Positions 1 through 7,180 of a DNA stretch of 64,000 nucleotides are shown here, one piece after another. This DNA comes from Microbulbifer sp. GL-2 (lineage in GTDB: Bacteria; Pseudomonadota; Gammaproteobacteria; Pseudomonadales; Cellvibrionaceae). The translations under genes and the position numbers were made by a program. How positions within the stretch are numbered: position 1 is the first letter of the stretch; every line of letters starts with the position of its first letter. Under the pieces are notes generated by a model, which did no database searches, had not been told where the DNA came from, and saw only the letters and a list, made by a program, of their open reading frames with translations. The DNA is taken from positions 1,057,001 to 1,121,000 of the forward strand of contig NZ_AP019807.1 in assembly GCF_007183175.1 (NCBI RefSeq). The letters run 5' to 3'.

Positions 1-75
1 TTCACCTTCCATCCCTTATTCTCCTACGAACTCACTAGAAATTTTCCGTCTGCAACTGCAATTTTGGAGATTAAT

Positions 76-1134
76 ATGTTGAAGAAAATTGTTATTTCCC
101 TGGCACTGACTCTGTCCGTATTTTTTGCTTTTATTATTTGGGTTAAGGGCCTAACCCCACCCCAAGAGCAGGATTTTTCCACTACGACAGTAAGTGACCT
201 GCCGTATTTACAACAATTACCCAGGGAAAGCCGAGGAAAAATCTTAGCTGTTGTCACCAGTACTGAAACGATGGGAGATAGTGGCAAGGCAACTGGTTAT
301 GAATTAACTGAACTGGCACGCCCCTATTACATCTTTTCAGCCAACGGATTTATTGTCGATATTGCCAGTCCCAAAGGCGGCAAACCGCCTGCGGTAATCG
401 ATAAAGATGATCTGGGGCCTTTCGACTATGCCTTTCTCAATGACCCGGAGGCACAACAAAAGGTCAACAACAGTATTCCTATCGATCAGGTATCAGCAGA
501 GGATTATCAGGCAGTATTTTTTGTCGGTGGTAAAGGCACCATGTTCGATTTCCCCGACAATCCCCATATCCAGTCCCTGGTGCGGGAAATCTATAACAGC
601 GGCAAAATTATCGGAGCGGTATGCCACGGGCCAGCAGCCCTTGCCAATGTCACCCTGGATAATGGCAAGCCCTTAATCGCCGATCGGCAGATCAGTGCTT
701 TTACTAACGAAGAGGAGCTTTTTCTTATCCCTGACGCCGAGCAACGATTTCCATTCCTGCTTGAGGATCGCTTACGTGAGCAAGGCGCGTTTTTTCAGGC
801 TGGGCCCACTTACCTGGAGCAAGTCAGCGTGGATGGCCAGCTTATTACCGGGCAAAACCCCTGGTCCACCTGGCTGGCGGCTGAGAGTATGGTAAGGGGG
901 ATGGGGTATACCCCAGTTCCTCGTCAAGTCACCCCGGCGGAGCAGACTGTCAAATTACTACTCACTTATGAGCAGCACGGCTTTACCAAGGCCGCAGAGA
1001 AATTACAAAAGCTTCAGGAGGAAGGGGAAATAGACCAGCGCTTACTGGCCATGCACGGCGTTGTCTCTTTTATGCGCTGGGAACCCAGCAAGACCCTGGA
1101 CATTATCAGGCTGCTATCCAAGAATCAGGGCTAA
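76..1134 (+). CDS. DJ-1/PfpI-family (type 1 glutamine amidotransferase-like) protein with N-terminal membrane anchor
   Basis: The protein has a hydrophobic N-terminal segment of about 20 residues (signal anchor or uncleaved signal), then a DJ-1/PfpI-type domain. The nucleophile elbow reads AVCHGPAAL with Cys183 followed by His184, and an upstream acidic residue sits in GYELTEL (Glu76), the usual layout of Hsp31/PfpI-like proteins. The last 80 residues form a helical extension rich in Glu and Lys, not part of the core fold. The ATG at 76 is chosen over an upstream TTG at 64 because TTGGAGA (64-70) is a good ribosome binding site for it. Members act as glyoxalase/deglycase-like or chaperone proteins; which activity applies here cannot be told. 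It is convergent with the HxlR gene, only 20 bases away. Confidence 0.85.
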   Translation: MLKKIVISLALTLSVFFAFIIWVKGLTPPQEQDFSTTTVSDLPYLQQLPRESRGKILAVVTSTETMGDSGKATGYELTELARPYYIFSANGFIVDIASPKGGKPPAVIDKDDLGPFDYAFLNDPEAQQKVNNSIPIDQVSAEDYQAVFFVGGKGTMFDFPDNPHIQSLVREIYNSGKIIGAVCHGPAALANVTLDNGKPLIADRQISAFTNEEELFLIPDAEQRFPFLLEDRLREQGAFFQAGPTYLEQVSVDGQLITGQNPWSTWLAAESMVRGMGYTPVPRQVTPAEQTVKLLLTYEQHGFTKAAEKLQKLQEEGEIDQRLLAMHGVVSFMRWEPSKTLDIIRLLSKNQG

Positions 1135-1154
1135 CAAAACCGAAGAAAAGCTTC

Positions 1155-1616
1155 CTAGCCAGCCTGCTCTAGGGGCTGGCCATTTTCATCCACAAATAAT
1201 ACATCGCGGATGCTGAGTTTTTGTCCCTGGGCATTCTGCACAGCCACTTCGGAGATAGGCTCGCCACTGTTTTTATCGACCAGGTGCATCCCATCTTTAT
1301 TGCCGTTCCAGCGTAGATTCCACTGGCGCAGGGCGATTACCACCGTAAACAGGTCCCGGCCTTTTTCCGTTAAGCGGTACTCGTAGCGAGTGCCGTGCTC
1401 ACCCGCATCAAAGCGCACCAACACCTCGTTTTCCACCAAGCGGGACAACCGATCCACAAGGATATTCTTGGCGATTCCAAGGTTTCTTTGGAAATCCACA
1501 AAACGGCGGGTACCCAGCATCGCCTGCTTAATTATCAGCAGCGACCACCAGTCCCCCACCTCATTCAGGGCGCAGGCCAGGGAGCAATCAAGATCATCAA
1601 AGCGTTTACGTGACAT
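1155..1616 (-). CDS. HxlR-family winged-helix transcriptional regulator
   Basis: The product of about 154 residues matches the HxlR family: an N-terminal Cys in DCSLACALNEVGDWWSLLI, the recognition region RFVDFQRNLGIAKNILVDRLSRL, and a wing ending in YEYRLTEKG. The ATG at 1616 is preferred over one 30 bases upstream because a GGGGG run precedes it and the family normally begins near this point. The sequence GGTATACTGGGGGT directly before the start contains a good -10 hexamer (TATACT), so transcription may begin very close to the start codon. The gene is divergent from an old-yellow-enzyme gene, a common pairing in which HxlR-type proteins sense electrophiles or redox stress. Control of the neighbour is inferred. 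Confidence 0.88.
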   Translation of the reverse strand: MSRKRFDDLDCSLACALNEVGDWWSLLIIKQAMLGTRRFVDFQRNLGIAKNILVDRLSRLVENEVLVRFDAGEHGTRYEYRLTEKGRDLFTVVIALRQWNLRWNGNKDGMHLVDKNSGEPISEVAVQNAQGQKLSIRDVLFVDENGQPLEQAG

Positions 1617-1716
1617 ACCCCCAGTATACCGGCAAAAGAGTTGCAATACGAAACCAGATATTGAACTCAGCCTTAAAATAAGGTCTTATAACGCAACCGT
1701 TTTAGTTGTGACCTAG

Positions 1717-1734
1717 TGGGACCAGTAAGTCCCA
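1717..1734. promoter_or_regulatory. Candidate HxlR operator (inverted repeat)
   Basis: An inverted repeat TGGGAC-CAGTAA-GTCCCA (6-base arms, 6-base spacer) lies in the divergent region, 31 bases before the start of the flavin oxidoreductase. HxlR-type regulators bind such symmetric sites as dimers. Only the symmetry and the position support this. Confidence 0.35.
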
Positions 1735-1764
1735 GTGTTGAATCGAGCAATTCAGGAGAGAAAT

Positions 1765-2877
1765 ATGAGTGGTTCCCTGGACAGCCTGCTGCGTCCTTTC
1801 GAGCATAAATCCCTAAAGCTGCGCAACCGGGTCGCCATGGCCCCCATGACCCGCACCATGTCACCGGGCTATGCCGCCCATGACCAAGTGGCCGGCTACT
1901 ACCGCCGCCGAGCTGAAGGTGAAGTGGGACTGATTATTACCGAAGGCACTTTCGTTAATCATAAAGCCGCCAACGGCTACGAGAATGTACCGGCAATCTA
2001 CGGTGAAGCCGCTCTCGCCGGCTGGAAAAAGGTAGTAGACGAAGTACACGCTGCCGGTGGCCAGATTATCCCGCAGTTATGGCACGTAGGCTCCGTGCGC
2101 AAAGAGGGCATAGGCCCGGATAAATCAGTGCCAGGCTACTCTCCCTCAGGCCTGTTCAAACCTGGCAAGCCCAATGGCCAGGCGATGAACAAAGAGGATA
2201 TCCAGGAAGTTGTACAAGCTTTTGCTGAAGCGGCGAAAGCAGCCAAGGAAATTGGGTTCGACGGTGTAGAGATTCACGGCGCCCACGGTTACCTGATCGA
2301 CCAGTTCTTCTGGGAGGGCACCAACCAACGGGATGACGAATACGGCGGCTCCATAGAAAACCGCACCCGCTTTGCTGTGGAAATTTTAAAAGCGGTGCGT
2401 GAAGCCGTGGGAGAAGGCTTTGCCATAGTACTGCGCTACTCCCAGTGGAAACAGCAAGACTACGACGCCAAGTTGGCGCAAAACCCCGAAGAGCTAAGAC
2501 GCTTCCTGACACCGCTGGTTGAAGCCGGAGTGGATATATTTCACGCTTCAACCCGACGTTTCTGGGTGCCGGAGTTCGAGGGCTCTGATCTTAACCTGGC
2601 AGGCTGGACCAAGGAACTGACTGGCAAACCGGTAATTTCTGTAGGCAGTGTCGGCCTCGACGATGATTTTATCGGCGGTAATAACCAAGGCATGGGTGGT
2701 ACCGCCAATCCAACCGATCTGGGTGAACTGACCCGCCGCATGAACAACCAGGAGTTCGACCTGATCGCTGTTGGCCGTGCACTGTTACAAGACCCCAACT
2801 GGCTGGTCAAAGTGCGTGAGAACCGCGCCGAGGAAATCACGCCATTTACCAAGGAATCGCTGATGAGCCTCAGTTAA
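1765..2877 (+). CDS. NADH:flavin oxidoreductase, old yellow enzyme family
   Basis: This 370-residue TIM-barrel flavoenzyme carries the family hallmarks: VAMAPMTRT near the N-terminus, the substrate-binding pair His171/His174 in IHGAHGYLIDQF, the segment TNQRDDEYGGSIENRTRF, and an FMN phosphate-binding region near VGSVGLDD...VGRALL. Such enzymes reduce activated alkenes (enones, maleimides, nitro compounds) with NAD(P)H and FMN in the cytoplasm. The ATG at 1765 has an excellent AGGAGAG site at 1754-1760; an upstream GTG at 1735 lacks one. It is divergent from the HxlR gene, which probably controls it in response to electrophiles. The physiological substrate cannot be read from the sequence. 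Confidence 0.92.
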   Translation: MSGSLDSLLRPFEHKSLKLRNRVAMAPMTRTMSPGYAAHDQVAGYYRRRAEGEVGLIITEGTFVNHKAANGYENVPAIYGEAALAGWKKVVDEVHAAGGQIIPQLWHVGSVRKEGIGPDKSVPGYSPSGLFKPGKPNGQAMNKEDIQEVVQAFAEAAKAAKEIGFDGVEIHGAHGYLIDQFFWEGTNQRDDEYGGSIENRTRFAVEILKAVREAVGEGFAIVLRYSQWKQQDYDAKLAQNPEELRRFLTPLVEAGVDIFHASTRRFWVPEFEGSDLNLAGWTKELTGKPVISVGSVGLDDDFIGGNNQGMGGTANPTDLGELTRRMNNQEFDLIAVGRALLQDPNWLVKVRENRAEEITPFTKESLMSLS

Positions 2878-2890
2878 GGGCCAACGCAAC

Positions 2891-2918
2891 AGAAAGCAGC
2901 CCTACCCGGCTGCTTTCT
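2891..2918 (+). terminator. Hairpin terminator after the flavin oxidoreductase gene
   Basis: AGAAAGCAGC and GCTGCTTTCT form a perfect 10-base-pair stem with an 8-base loop, 13 bases after the stop codon. The T tract behind it is short, so termination may be partial. Confidence 0.6.
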
Positions 2919-2940
2919 GTTAGCAATTACTACTGGGGCG

Positions 2941-3048
2941 GAAGGAAAGAATACACCGCACTCGAGACACGCCGTGAATACATCCTTGTAAGCTCCTAAT
3001 CGGCATCCATGCCTCATAGGGTCCCGAGCGCGGTGCATTCTTTCCTTC
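2941..3048. repeat. 108-bp palindromic extragenic element
   Basis: The arms at 2941-2967 and 3022-3048 are inverted repeats of 27 bases with three mismatches; the outer 19 bases (GAAGGAAAGAATACACCGC) have only one. All mismatches become G-U pairs if the minus strand is transcribed. The centre carries GCCGTGAATACATCC and GGCATCCATGCC. From memory, similar modules are dispersed between genes in related marine gammaproteobacteria. It codes for nothing obvious and lies between two same-strand genes. Confidence 0.6.
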
Positions 3049-3202
3049 TCCCTTTTTAGTATTTGTGCCGAAAATCATCACCTCTCCCCAACCTCACCCA
3101 AATTTTACCTGCCCTTGCTTAACCTCTCCCCCATAAATACTGGAGATCGGTTTTACGCAAAGGACATCCACCAAAATTATTAAAGCGCTACTCCTTGGCA
3201 TT

Positions 3203-4072
3203 TTGGCTGTCGCCTCAATGGCTCTCTACTGGTACCTCTTTATTGCGCTGAAGGAGGAACCCATGAGTTATGAAGAGATTGTTTCTTCCTACAACTACCA
3301 GGCTCCGCAGAATATTGATTTTTACCTAACACCGCTTGGCAACAGGCAGTTCAGCTTCTCTTTTACAAGTTTTGACGGCGACAGGGTAAATGGGCAAATT
3401 CGTTATCCCCAGACTGAAAAACCCAGCTATCCGGTTTTGTTGGGTATTTCCGCAATGGGAAGAAGCCACGAACGCTGGTGGTGGGACTCCTACAAAGGGC
3501 GCCCGACAATCACCCAGGTCAATAAAATTACCGATATTGCCAACAGTAAAGGCTATGCGGTTATCGCCATTGATGCACGATATCACGGCAGTCGCAAAGA
3601 CCCGGAACTGCCCCTAAGCAGCATCATGAAAAAATTGCACTACTTTGGCGATAAAACCGCCTACGGGAATATGATTCGCAAAACCGTACTGGATTATCGG
3701 GTTTTGATCGACTGGATTTCAACGCAGCCCCAGCTCGATAAAACCAATATCAATCTCGCCGGTTACAGTATGGGAGCGCAAATCGTACTGCTACTCAGCG
3801 CACTGGAAGAGAATATTCAAAAAGTAATCAGTATGGTGCCACCTTATCTCGATAATAAAGTTGCCGCAGTAGCGCTGATAAACCTGGTCGCCCATAGCCG
3901 GGCAAAGGAACTTCTGCTAATCACCGCCGATAGCGATGAATATGCAACAGAAGAACAAAACAGAGAGCTGTTTGAACTTATAAATGCAAACAGTAAACGG
4001 CATAGGATCTTCGCCGGGAACCATATTTTGCCAGCTGGCTATATTGATACTGTTGCCGGATGGCTCCAGTAG
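3203..4072 (+). CDS. Alpha/beta-hydrolase fold protein, probably membrane-anchored
   Basis: The nucleophile elbow is AGYSMGAQIV, and DARYHGSR and ITADSDEY fit the usual oxyanion and acid regions of an esterase or peptidase-like alpha/beta hydrolase; the catalytic His is probably in FAGNHILPAGY. The start is uncertain. The ATG at 3263 has a near-perfect AAGGAGG (3251-3257) and would give a soluble protein of 269 residues. Upstream, however, the frame stays open and encodes a clear hydrophobic segment (LLLGILAVASMALYWYLF) with no ATG. A TTG at 3203 or an ATT near 3176, behind AAAGGA, would start an anchored form. No substrate can be assigned. Confidence 0.75.
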   Translation: MAVASMALYWYLFIALKEEPMSYEEIVSSYNYQAPQNIDFYLTPLGNRQFSFSFTSFDGDRVNGQIRYPQTEKPSYPVLLGISAMGRSHERWWWDSYKGRPTITQVNKITDIANSKGYAVIAIDARYHGSRKDPELPLSSIMKKLHYFGDKTAYGNMIRKTVLDYRVLIDWISTQPQLDKTNINLAGYSMGAQIVLLLSALEENIQKVISMVPPYLDNKVAAVALINLVAHSRAKELLLITADSDEYATEEQNRELFELINANSKRHRIFAGNHILPAGYIDTVAGWLQ

Positions 4073-4101
4073 ATGAAAGGGTTTCTGCCCTTCCAGAAAC
4101 C

Positions 4102-4129
4102 AAAAAAGCAGCCCTTCGGCTGCTTTTTT
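4102..4129. terminator. Bidirectional rho-independent terminator
   Basis: AAAAAAGCAGCC pairs with GGCTGCTTTTTT around a CTTC loop. It has A and T tracts on both sides, so it serves both the hydrolase gene and the convergent folK gene. Confidence 0.9.
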
Positions 4130-4151
4130 CGATACGCAGGGAAGCGCGCAA

Positions 4152-4643
4152 TCACGGCCAAATAAATTCTACCGGCCACAATTTCTGCGAAGCCTGGTTG
4201 TACTCATCCCACAGCTGACGGTAAGTTTTCTGCTCGACCGGATGCAATACTTCTGGAGCAATCTCCGCCAGAGGCTGTAAAACAAAGGCGTTTTTTACGA
4301 TCTCACCTCGAGGTAATTTTACCCCGTCAACAGTGCCAGTCAGGTGGTCATAGGTAAGGGTATCAATATCCAAGGTGCGCGCACTGAACTTGGGCCCGGA
4401 GCGCAGACGGCCGTTGGCATCTTCAATACCGCGCAGACAAAGAGCCAGTTGCCCTACCGGCAGGTCAGTTTGCAGTCCCACCACCAGATTGTAAAAGTTA
4501 TCGCCCTGGAAACCCACCGCTTCACTTTCGAAGACCCGGGACACCTGTAATTCCCCAAAATGCCCAGCCAGGGCGTCCAGCGCTGCGCGGATATATTGCG
4601 CGCGATTGATATTACTGCCGAGGCTGAGATACACCTGAGCCAC
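4152..4643 (-). CDS. folK: 2-amino-4-hydroxy-6-hydroxymethyldihydropteridine pyrophosphokinase
   Basis: The enzyme transfers pyrophosphate from ATP to the dihydropterin in folate synthesis. The 163-residue product has the family start VYLSLGSN and the signature block RLRSGPKFSARTLDIDTLTYD, whose Asp pair binds magnesium-ATP. It begins with GTG at 4643, two bases after the folB stop codon, so both are translated from one message and catalyse neighbouring steps. The bidirectional hairpin at 4102-4129 ends the unit. Confidence 0.95.
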   Translation of the reverse strand: MAQVYLSLGSNINRAQYIRAALDALAGHFGELQVSRVFESEAVGFQGDNFYNLVVGLQTDLPVGQLALCLRGIEDANGRLRSGPKFSARTLDIDTLTYDHLTGTVDGVKLPRGEIVKNAFVLQPLAEIAPEVLHPVEQKTYRQLWDEYNQASQKLWPVEFIWP

Positions 4644-4645
4644 GT

Positions 4646-5035
4646 TTACACTCCCGCAGACATCGCTGCTGCACCTTTTGCCGGCCTCTCGCCACGCTCA
4701 ATAATAACACCCACATCCCTGGACCCTCTGACAGCGCCCGGCTTGGACAAACGTAGTCGCAACCAGCTCACAGAAAACTCTTCCCTGACAATTGCCGCAG
4801 CCTGCTCCGCCATGGTCTCCACCAGCAGGAACTCGCTGCTTTCAATAAAAGCGATCAAGCGCTTGGCCACCGCCTTGTAGTTGAGTGTGTACTCGATATT
4901 ATCTGTGCGCGCCGCCTCGCTGATATCGAAAGCCATCTCCAGATCGAGGCTGACTGTCTGGCGCACTTCCCGCTCCCAGTCGTAGATCCCGATAATGGTA
5001 TCCACCTTTAAATCCCGTATATAAACAATATCCAT
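4646..5035 (-). CDS. folB: Dihydroneopterin aldolase
   Basis: The 129-residue cytoplasmic enzyme cleaves (and epimerises) 7,8-dihydroneopterin to the hydroxymethyl-pterin used by FolK. It begins MDIVYIRDLKVDTIIGIYDWE, typical for FolB, and has the conserved Tyr in EYTLNYKAVAKRL and the RLRLSKPGAV strand. It lies immediately before folK and 59 bases after tsaD. In many related genomes plsY stands between tsaD and folB; here it does not. Confidence 0.95.
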   Translation of the reverse strand: MDIVYIRDLKVDTIIGIYDWEREVRQTVSLDLEMAFDISEAARTDNIEYTLNYKAVAKRLIAFIESSEFLLVETMAEQAAAIVREEFSVSWLRLRLSKPGAVRGSRDVGVIIERGERPAKGAAAMSAGV

Positions 5036-5053
5036 CTATCGGCTCTTTTCTTT

Positions 5054-5074
5054 TTACTACTTACTACTTACTAC
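5054..5074. repeat. Three tandem TTACTAC heptamers
   Basis: TTACTAC occurs three times head to tail in the short tsaD-folB spacer, where plsY is found in many related genomes. Tandem 7-mers can arise by replication slippage or mark a deletion scar. Confidence 0.8.
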
Positions 5075-5094
5075 CTGGATGCCCCTGCAGTTTC

Positions 5095-6129
5095 CTAAAG
5101 TTCGGTCTTGGGCAATTCGGTCATCGGCCAGCGCGGGCGCACATCCACTGCCAGGTCGCTTTGCTCACCGGCCTTCAGGCGCAGACTACCGGCAAAGGCG
5201 ATCATAGCGCCATTATCCGTACAGAATTCATGGCGCGGGTAATAGACACTGGCACCATCTTTGCTCAGGCTTGTTTCCAGGCGTTCGCGCAATAGTTTAT
5301 TCGCGGAAACCCCACCGGCAATGACCAGCGTTTTGTACCCGGACGCCTTGATTGCGCGGCGGCATTTAATCACCAAGGTGTCCACTACCGCCTCCTGGAA
5401 GGCCGCCGCAATATCCGCGCAGGTCTGCTCATCCGGCAGGCCATCCTCGAGGGCGTGCTGACGCACCGTAGTCAGGGTGTAGGTTTTAAGGCCGGAAAAA
5501 CTAAAATCCAGCCCGGGTCGATCGGTCATCGGGCGCGGGAAGGTAAAGCGCTTGGGATCCCCCTTCTCGGCCAGGGCAGCCAAACGCGGACCGCCGGGGT
5601 AATCCAGGTCGAGCATCTTTGCCGCTTTATCAAAGGCTTCACCGGCGGCGTCATCCAAAGACTCACCCATCAGCTCGTAATCACCAAGGCCGCGCACTTC
5701 CACCAACTGGGTGTGGCCACCGGATACCAGCAGTGCCACAAAAGGAAAAGCGGGAGGGTTCTCCTCCAACATCGGTGCCAATAGATGCCCCTCCATATGA
5801 TGCACCGCCACCGCCGGGATATCCCAGCCGTAGGCCAGAGCACGGCCGGCACAGGCACCTACCATCAGTGCACCTACCAAACCGGGGCCAGCGGTAAAAG
5901 CCACACCGTCCAGATCAGAGTGCCTGGTATTCGTTTTGGCCATGACCTGGCGTACCAGAGGCAGCAGCTTGCGCACATGATCGCGGCTCGCCAGCTCCGG
6001 AACCACACCACCGTAATCGGCATGCAGGTCGACTTGGCTGAACAGGGCATGGCCAAGCAGACCGGATTCTGAGTCGTAGATAGCGACGCCAGTTTCATCG
6101 CAGGAAGTTTCTATACCGAGGACGCGCAC
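5095..6129 (-). CDS. tsaD: tRNA N6-adenosine threonylcarbamoyltransferase
   Basis: TsaD, with TsaB and TsaE, transfers threonylcarbamoyl to A37 of ANN-decoding tRNAs. The 344-residue protein has the normal length and start (VLGIETSCDETG), the iron-binding HMEGH motif, the nucleotide-binding VSGGHTQLVEV, the loop SFSGLKTYT and the C-terminal TDNGAMIAFAG. It starts with GTG at 6129. It is divergent from rpsU across about 170 bases, the standard arrangement next to the macromolecular-synthesis block. Confidence 0.97.
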   Translation of the reverse strand: MRVLGIETSCDETGVAIYDSESGLLGHALFSQVDLHADYGGVVPELASRDHVRKLLPLVRQVMAKTNTRHSDLDGVAFTAGPGLVGALMVGACAGRALAYGWDIPAVAVHHMEGHLLAPMLEENPPAFPFVALLVSGGHTQLVEVRGLGDYELMGESLDDAAGEAFDKAAKMLDLDYPGGPRLAALAEKGDPKRFTFPRPMTDRPGLDFSFSGLKTYTLTTVRQHALEDGLPDEQTCADIAAAFQEAVVDTLVIKCRRAIKASGYKTLVIAGGVSANKLLRERLETSLSKDGASVYYPRHEFCTDNGAMIAFAGSLRLKAGEQSDLAVDVRPRWPMTELPKTEL

Positions 6130-6184
6130 TTGATCTCATACTCGTGACTGCTTCGAGGGGCGGTTATCATACTGGAAAATGGGG

Positions 6185-6213
6185 TTGCGATCCCGTAGGG
6201 GAGTGTTTAGAAT
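6185..6213 (+). promoter_or_regulatory. Sigma-70 promoter for rpsU
   Basis: A -35 TTGCGA (6185-6190) and -10 TAGAAT (6208-6213) are separated by exactly 17 bases. The pair lies about 90 bases upstream of the rpsU start, in the divergent tsaD/rpsU region. Confidence 0.7.
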
Positions 6214-6303
6214 TTGCGCCCTCGCTGTGAACCGGCCACCGGATGCAACTGCGAGAGCATTGCCGGAATGGCCGAGAGAAACGAATTTTTAACAGGTATC
6301 CTA

Positions 6304-6519
6304 ATGCCCTCTGTACGAATTAAAGACAACGAACCTTTCGATATCGCTCTGCGCCGCTTCAAGCGCTCCTGTGAAAAAGCAGGCGTACTGTCTGAAGTAC
6401 GTCGTCGCGAGTTCTACGAGAAGCCGACTGCTGTGCGTAAGCGCAAAGCCGCTGCCGCTGTAAAGCGTCACGCCAAGAAGCTTCAGCGCGAAAACCGCAA
6501 GTTCCAGCGCCTCTACTAA
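6304..6519 (+). CDS. rpsU: 30S ribosomal protein S21
   Basis: The 71-residue basic protein begins MPSVRIKDNEPFDIALRRFK, is full length and ends in KFQRLY, the standard S21 sequence. S21 assists translation initiation on the small subunit near the anti-Shine-Dalgarno region. The ATG at 6304 is chosen because S21 proteins always begin here; an open stretch upstream is leader RNA. The gene is followed by a strong hairpin, which lets rpsU be made in excess over dnaG and rpoD. Confidence 0.98.
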   Translation: MPSVRIKDNEPFDIALRRFKRSCEKAGVLSEVRRREFYEKPTAVRKRKAAAAVKRHAKKLQRENRKFQRLY

Positions 6520-6588
6520 GAGCCGCAGGCAGCATTAAGCCTGTCGCAGCGAGGCAGCCGGACGGGCTAAGCCCCGTAGCGGTCCTAT

Positions 6589-6625
6589 AAAACGGCGTGC
6601 GAGCCATACTCGCGCGCCGTTTTTC
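6589..6625 (+). terminator. Rho-independent terminator after rpsU
   Basis: AAAACGGCGTGCGAG pairs with CTCGCGCGCCGTTTT (one T-G pair) around CCATA and is followed by a T run. In this operon family an internal terminator after rpsU lowers transcription into dnaG. Confidence 0.85.
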
Positions 6626-6683
6626 GTTTTACGGTTTGCATTCTCCCTTCGCTCCGGACGCGCTATCCTTAGCATCCCAATTC

Positions 6684-6689
6684 TATAAT
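6684..6689 (+). promoter_or_regulatory. Candidate -10 box before yqeY
   Basis: A consensus TATAAT lies 26 bases before the yqeY start, just behind the rpsU terminator. No good -35 is visible at 16-18 bases. Confidence 0.4.
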
Positions 6690-6715
6690 TCAACGCCAAT
6701 TCCGGAACACTCACT

Positions 6716-7162
6716 ATGAGCACACTCAAGGACACCCTGACCCAGGCCACCAAAGACGCCATGAAGGCGCGAGACAAGGAGCGCCTGGCCACGCTGCGCC
6801 TGATCAATGCCGAGATCAAGCGGGTTGAGGTGGATGAGCGTATCGACCTGGATGACGCCCGCATCCTCGCTTTATTAGACAAAATGACCAAACAGCGCCG
6901 CGACTCTATCACCCAGTACGAAAAAGCCGGTCGCGACGAGTTGGCAGCGGTGGAACAGGCCGAGATCCAGGTAATTCAGGAGTTTCTGCCCAAGCAACTG
7001 AGCGAAGCCGAGATTAGCGAGATCGTCTCCACTGCAGTGCGGGACACCGACGCCAGCAGCATGGCGGATATGGGCAAGGTCATCGCCCAGGTAAAGCCCC
7101 AGGTACAGGGCCGTGCGGATATGGGTGCGGTTAGCAAGCTGGTGAAAGCCCAGCTGGGCTGA
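6716..7162 (+). CDS. yqeY: GatB/YqeY domain protein
   Basis: The 148-residue protein matches the YqeY family: STLKDTLTQATKDAMKARDKERLATLRLINAEIK at the start (described here by its key run KARDKERLATLRL), QEFLPKQLSEAEI in the middle, and the C-terminal MGAVSKLVKAQL. YqeY resembles the tail domain of GatB of the tRNA amidotransferase, but its own role is not settled. Its place between rpsU and dnaG is typical for pseudomonad-like gammaproteobacteria. Only 18 bases separate it from dnaG. Confidence 0.93.
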   Translation: MSTLKDTLTQATKDAMKARDKERLATLRLINAEIKRVEVDERIDLDDARILALLDKMTKQRRDSITQYEKAGRDELAAVEQAEIQVIQEFLPKQLSEAEISEIVSTAVRDTDASSMADMGKVIAQVKPQVQGRADMGAVSKLVKAQLG

Positions 7163-7180
7163 TCGCGGAGCATAGAGCAC

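Noticed and set aside
5054..5074. Tandem TTACTAC repeats as a possible CRISPR or iteron
   Set aside because: Unit is only 7 bases, without spacers, in a short intergenic gap; no cas or replication gene is nearby.
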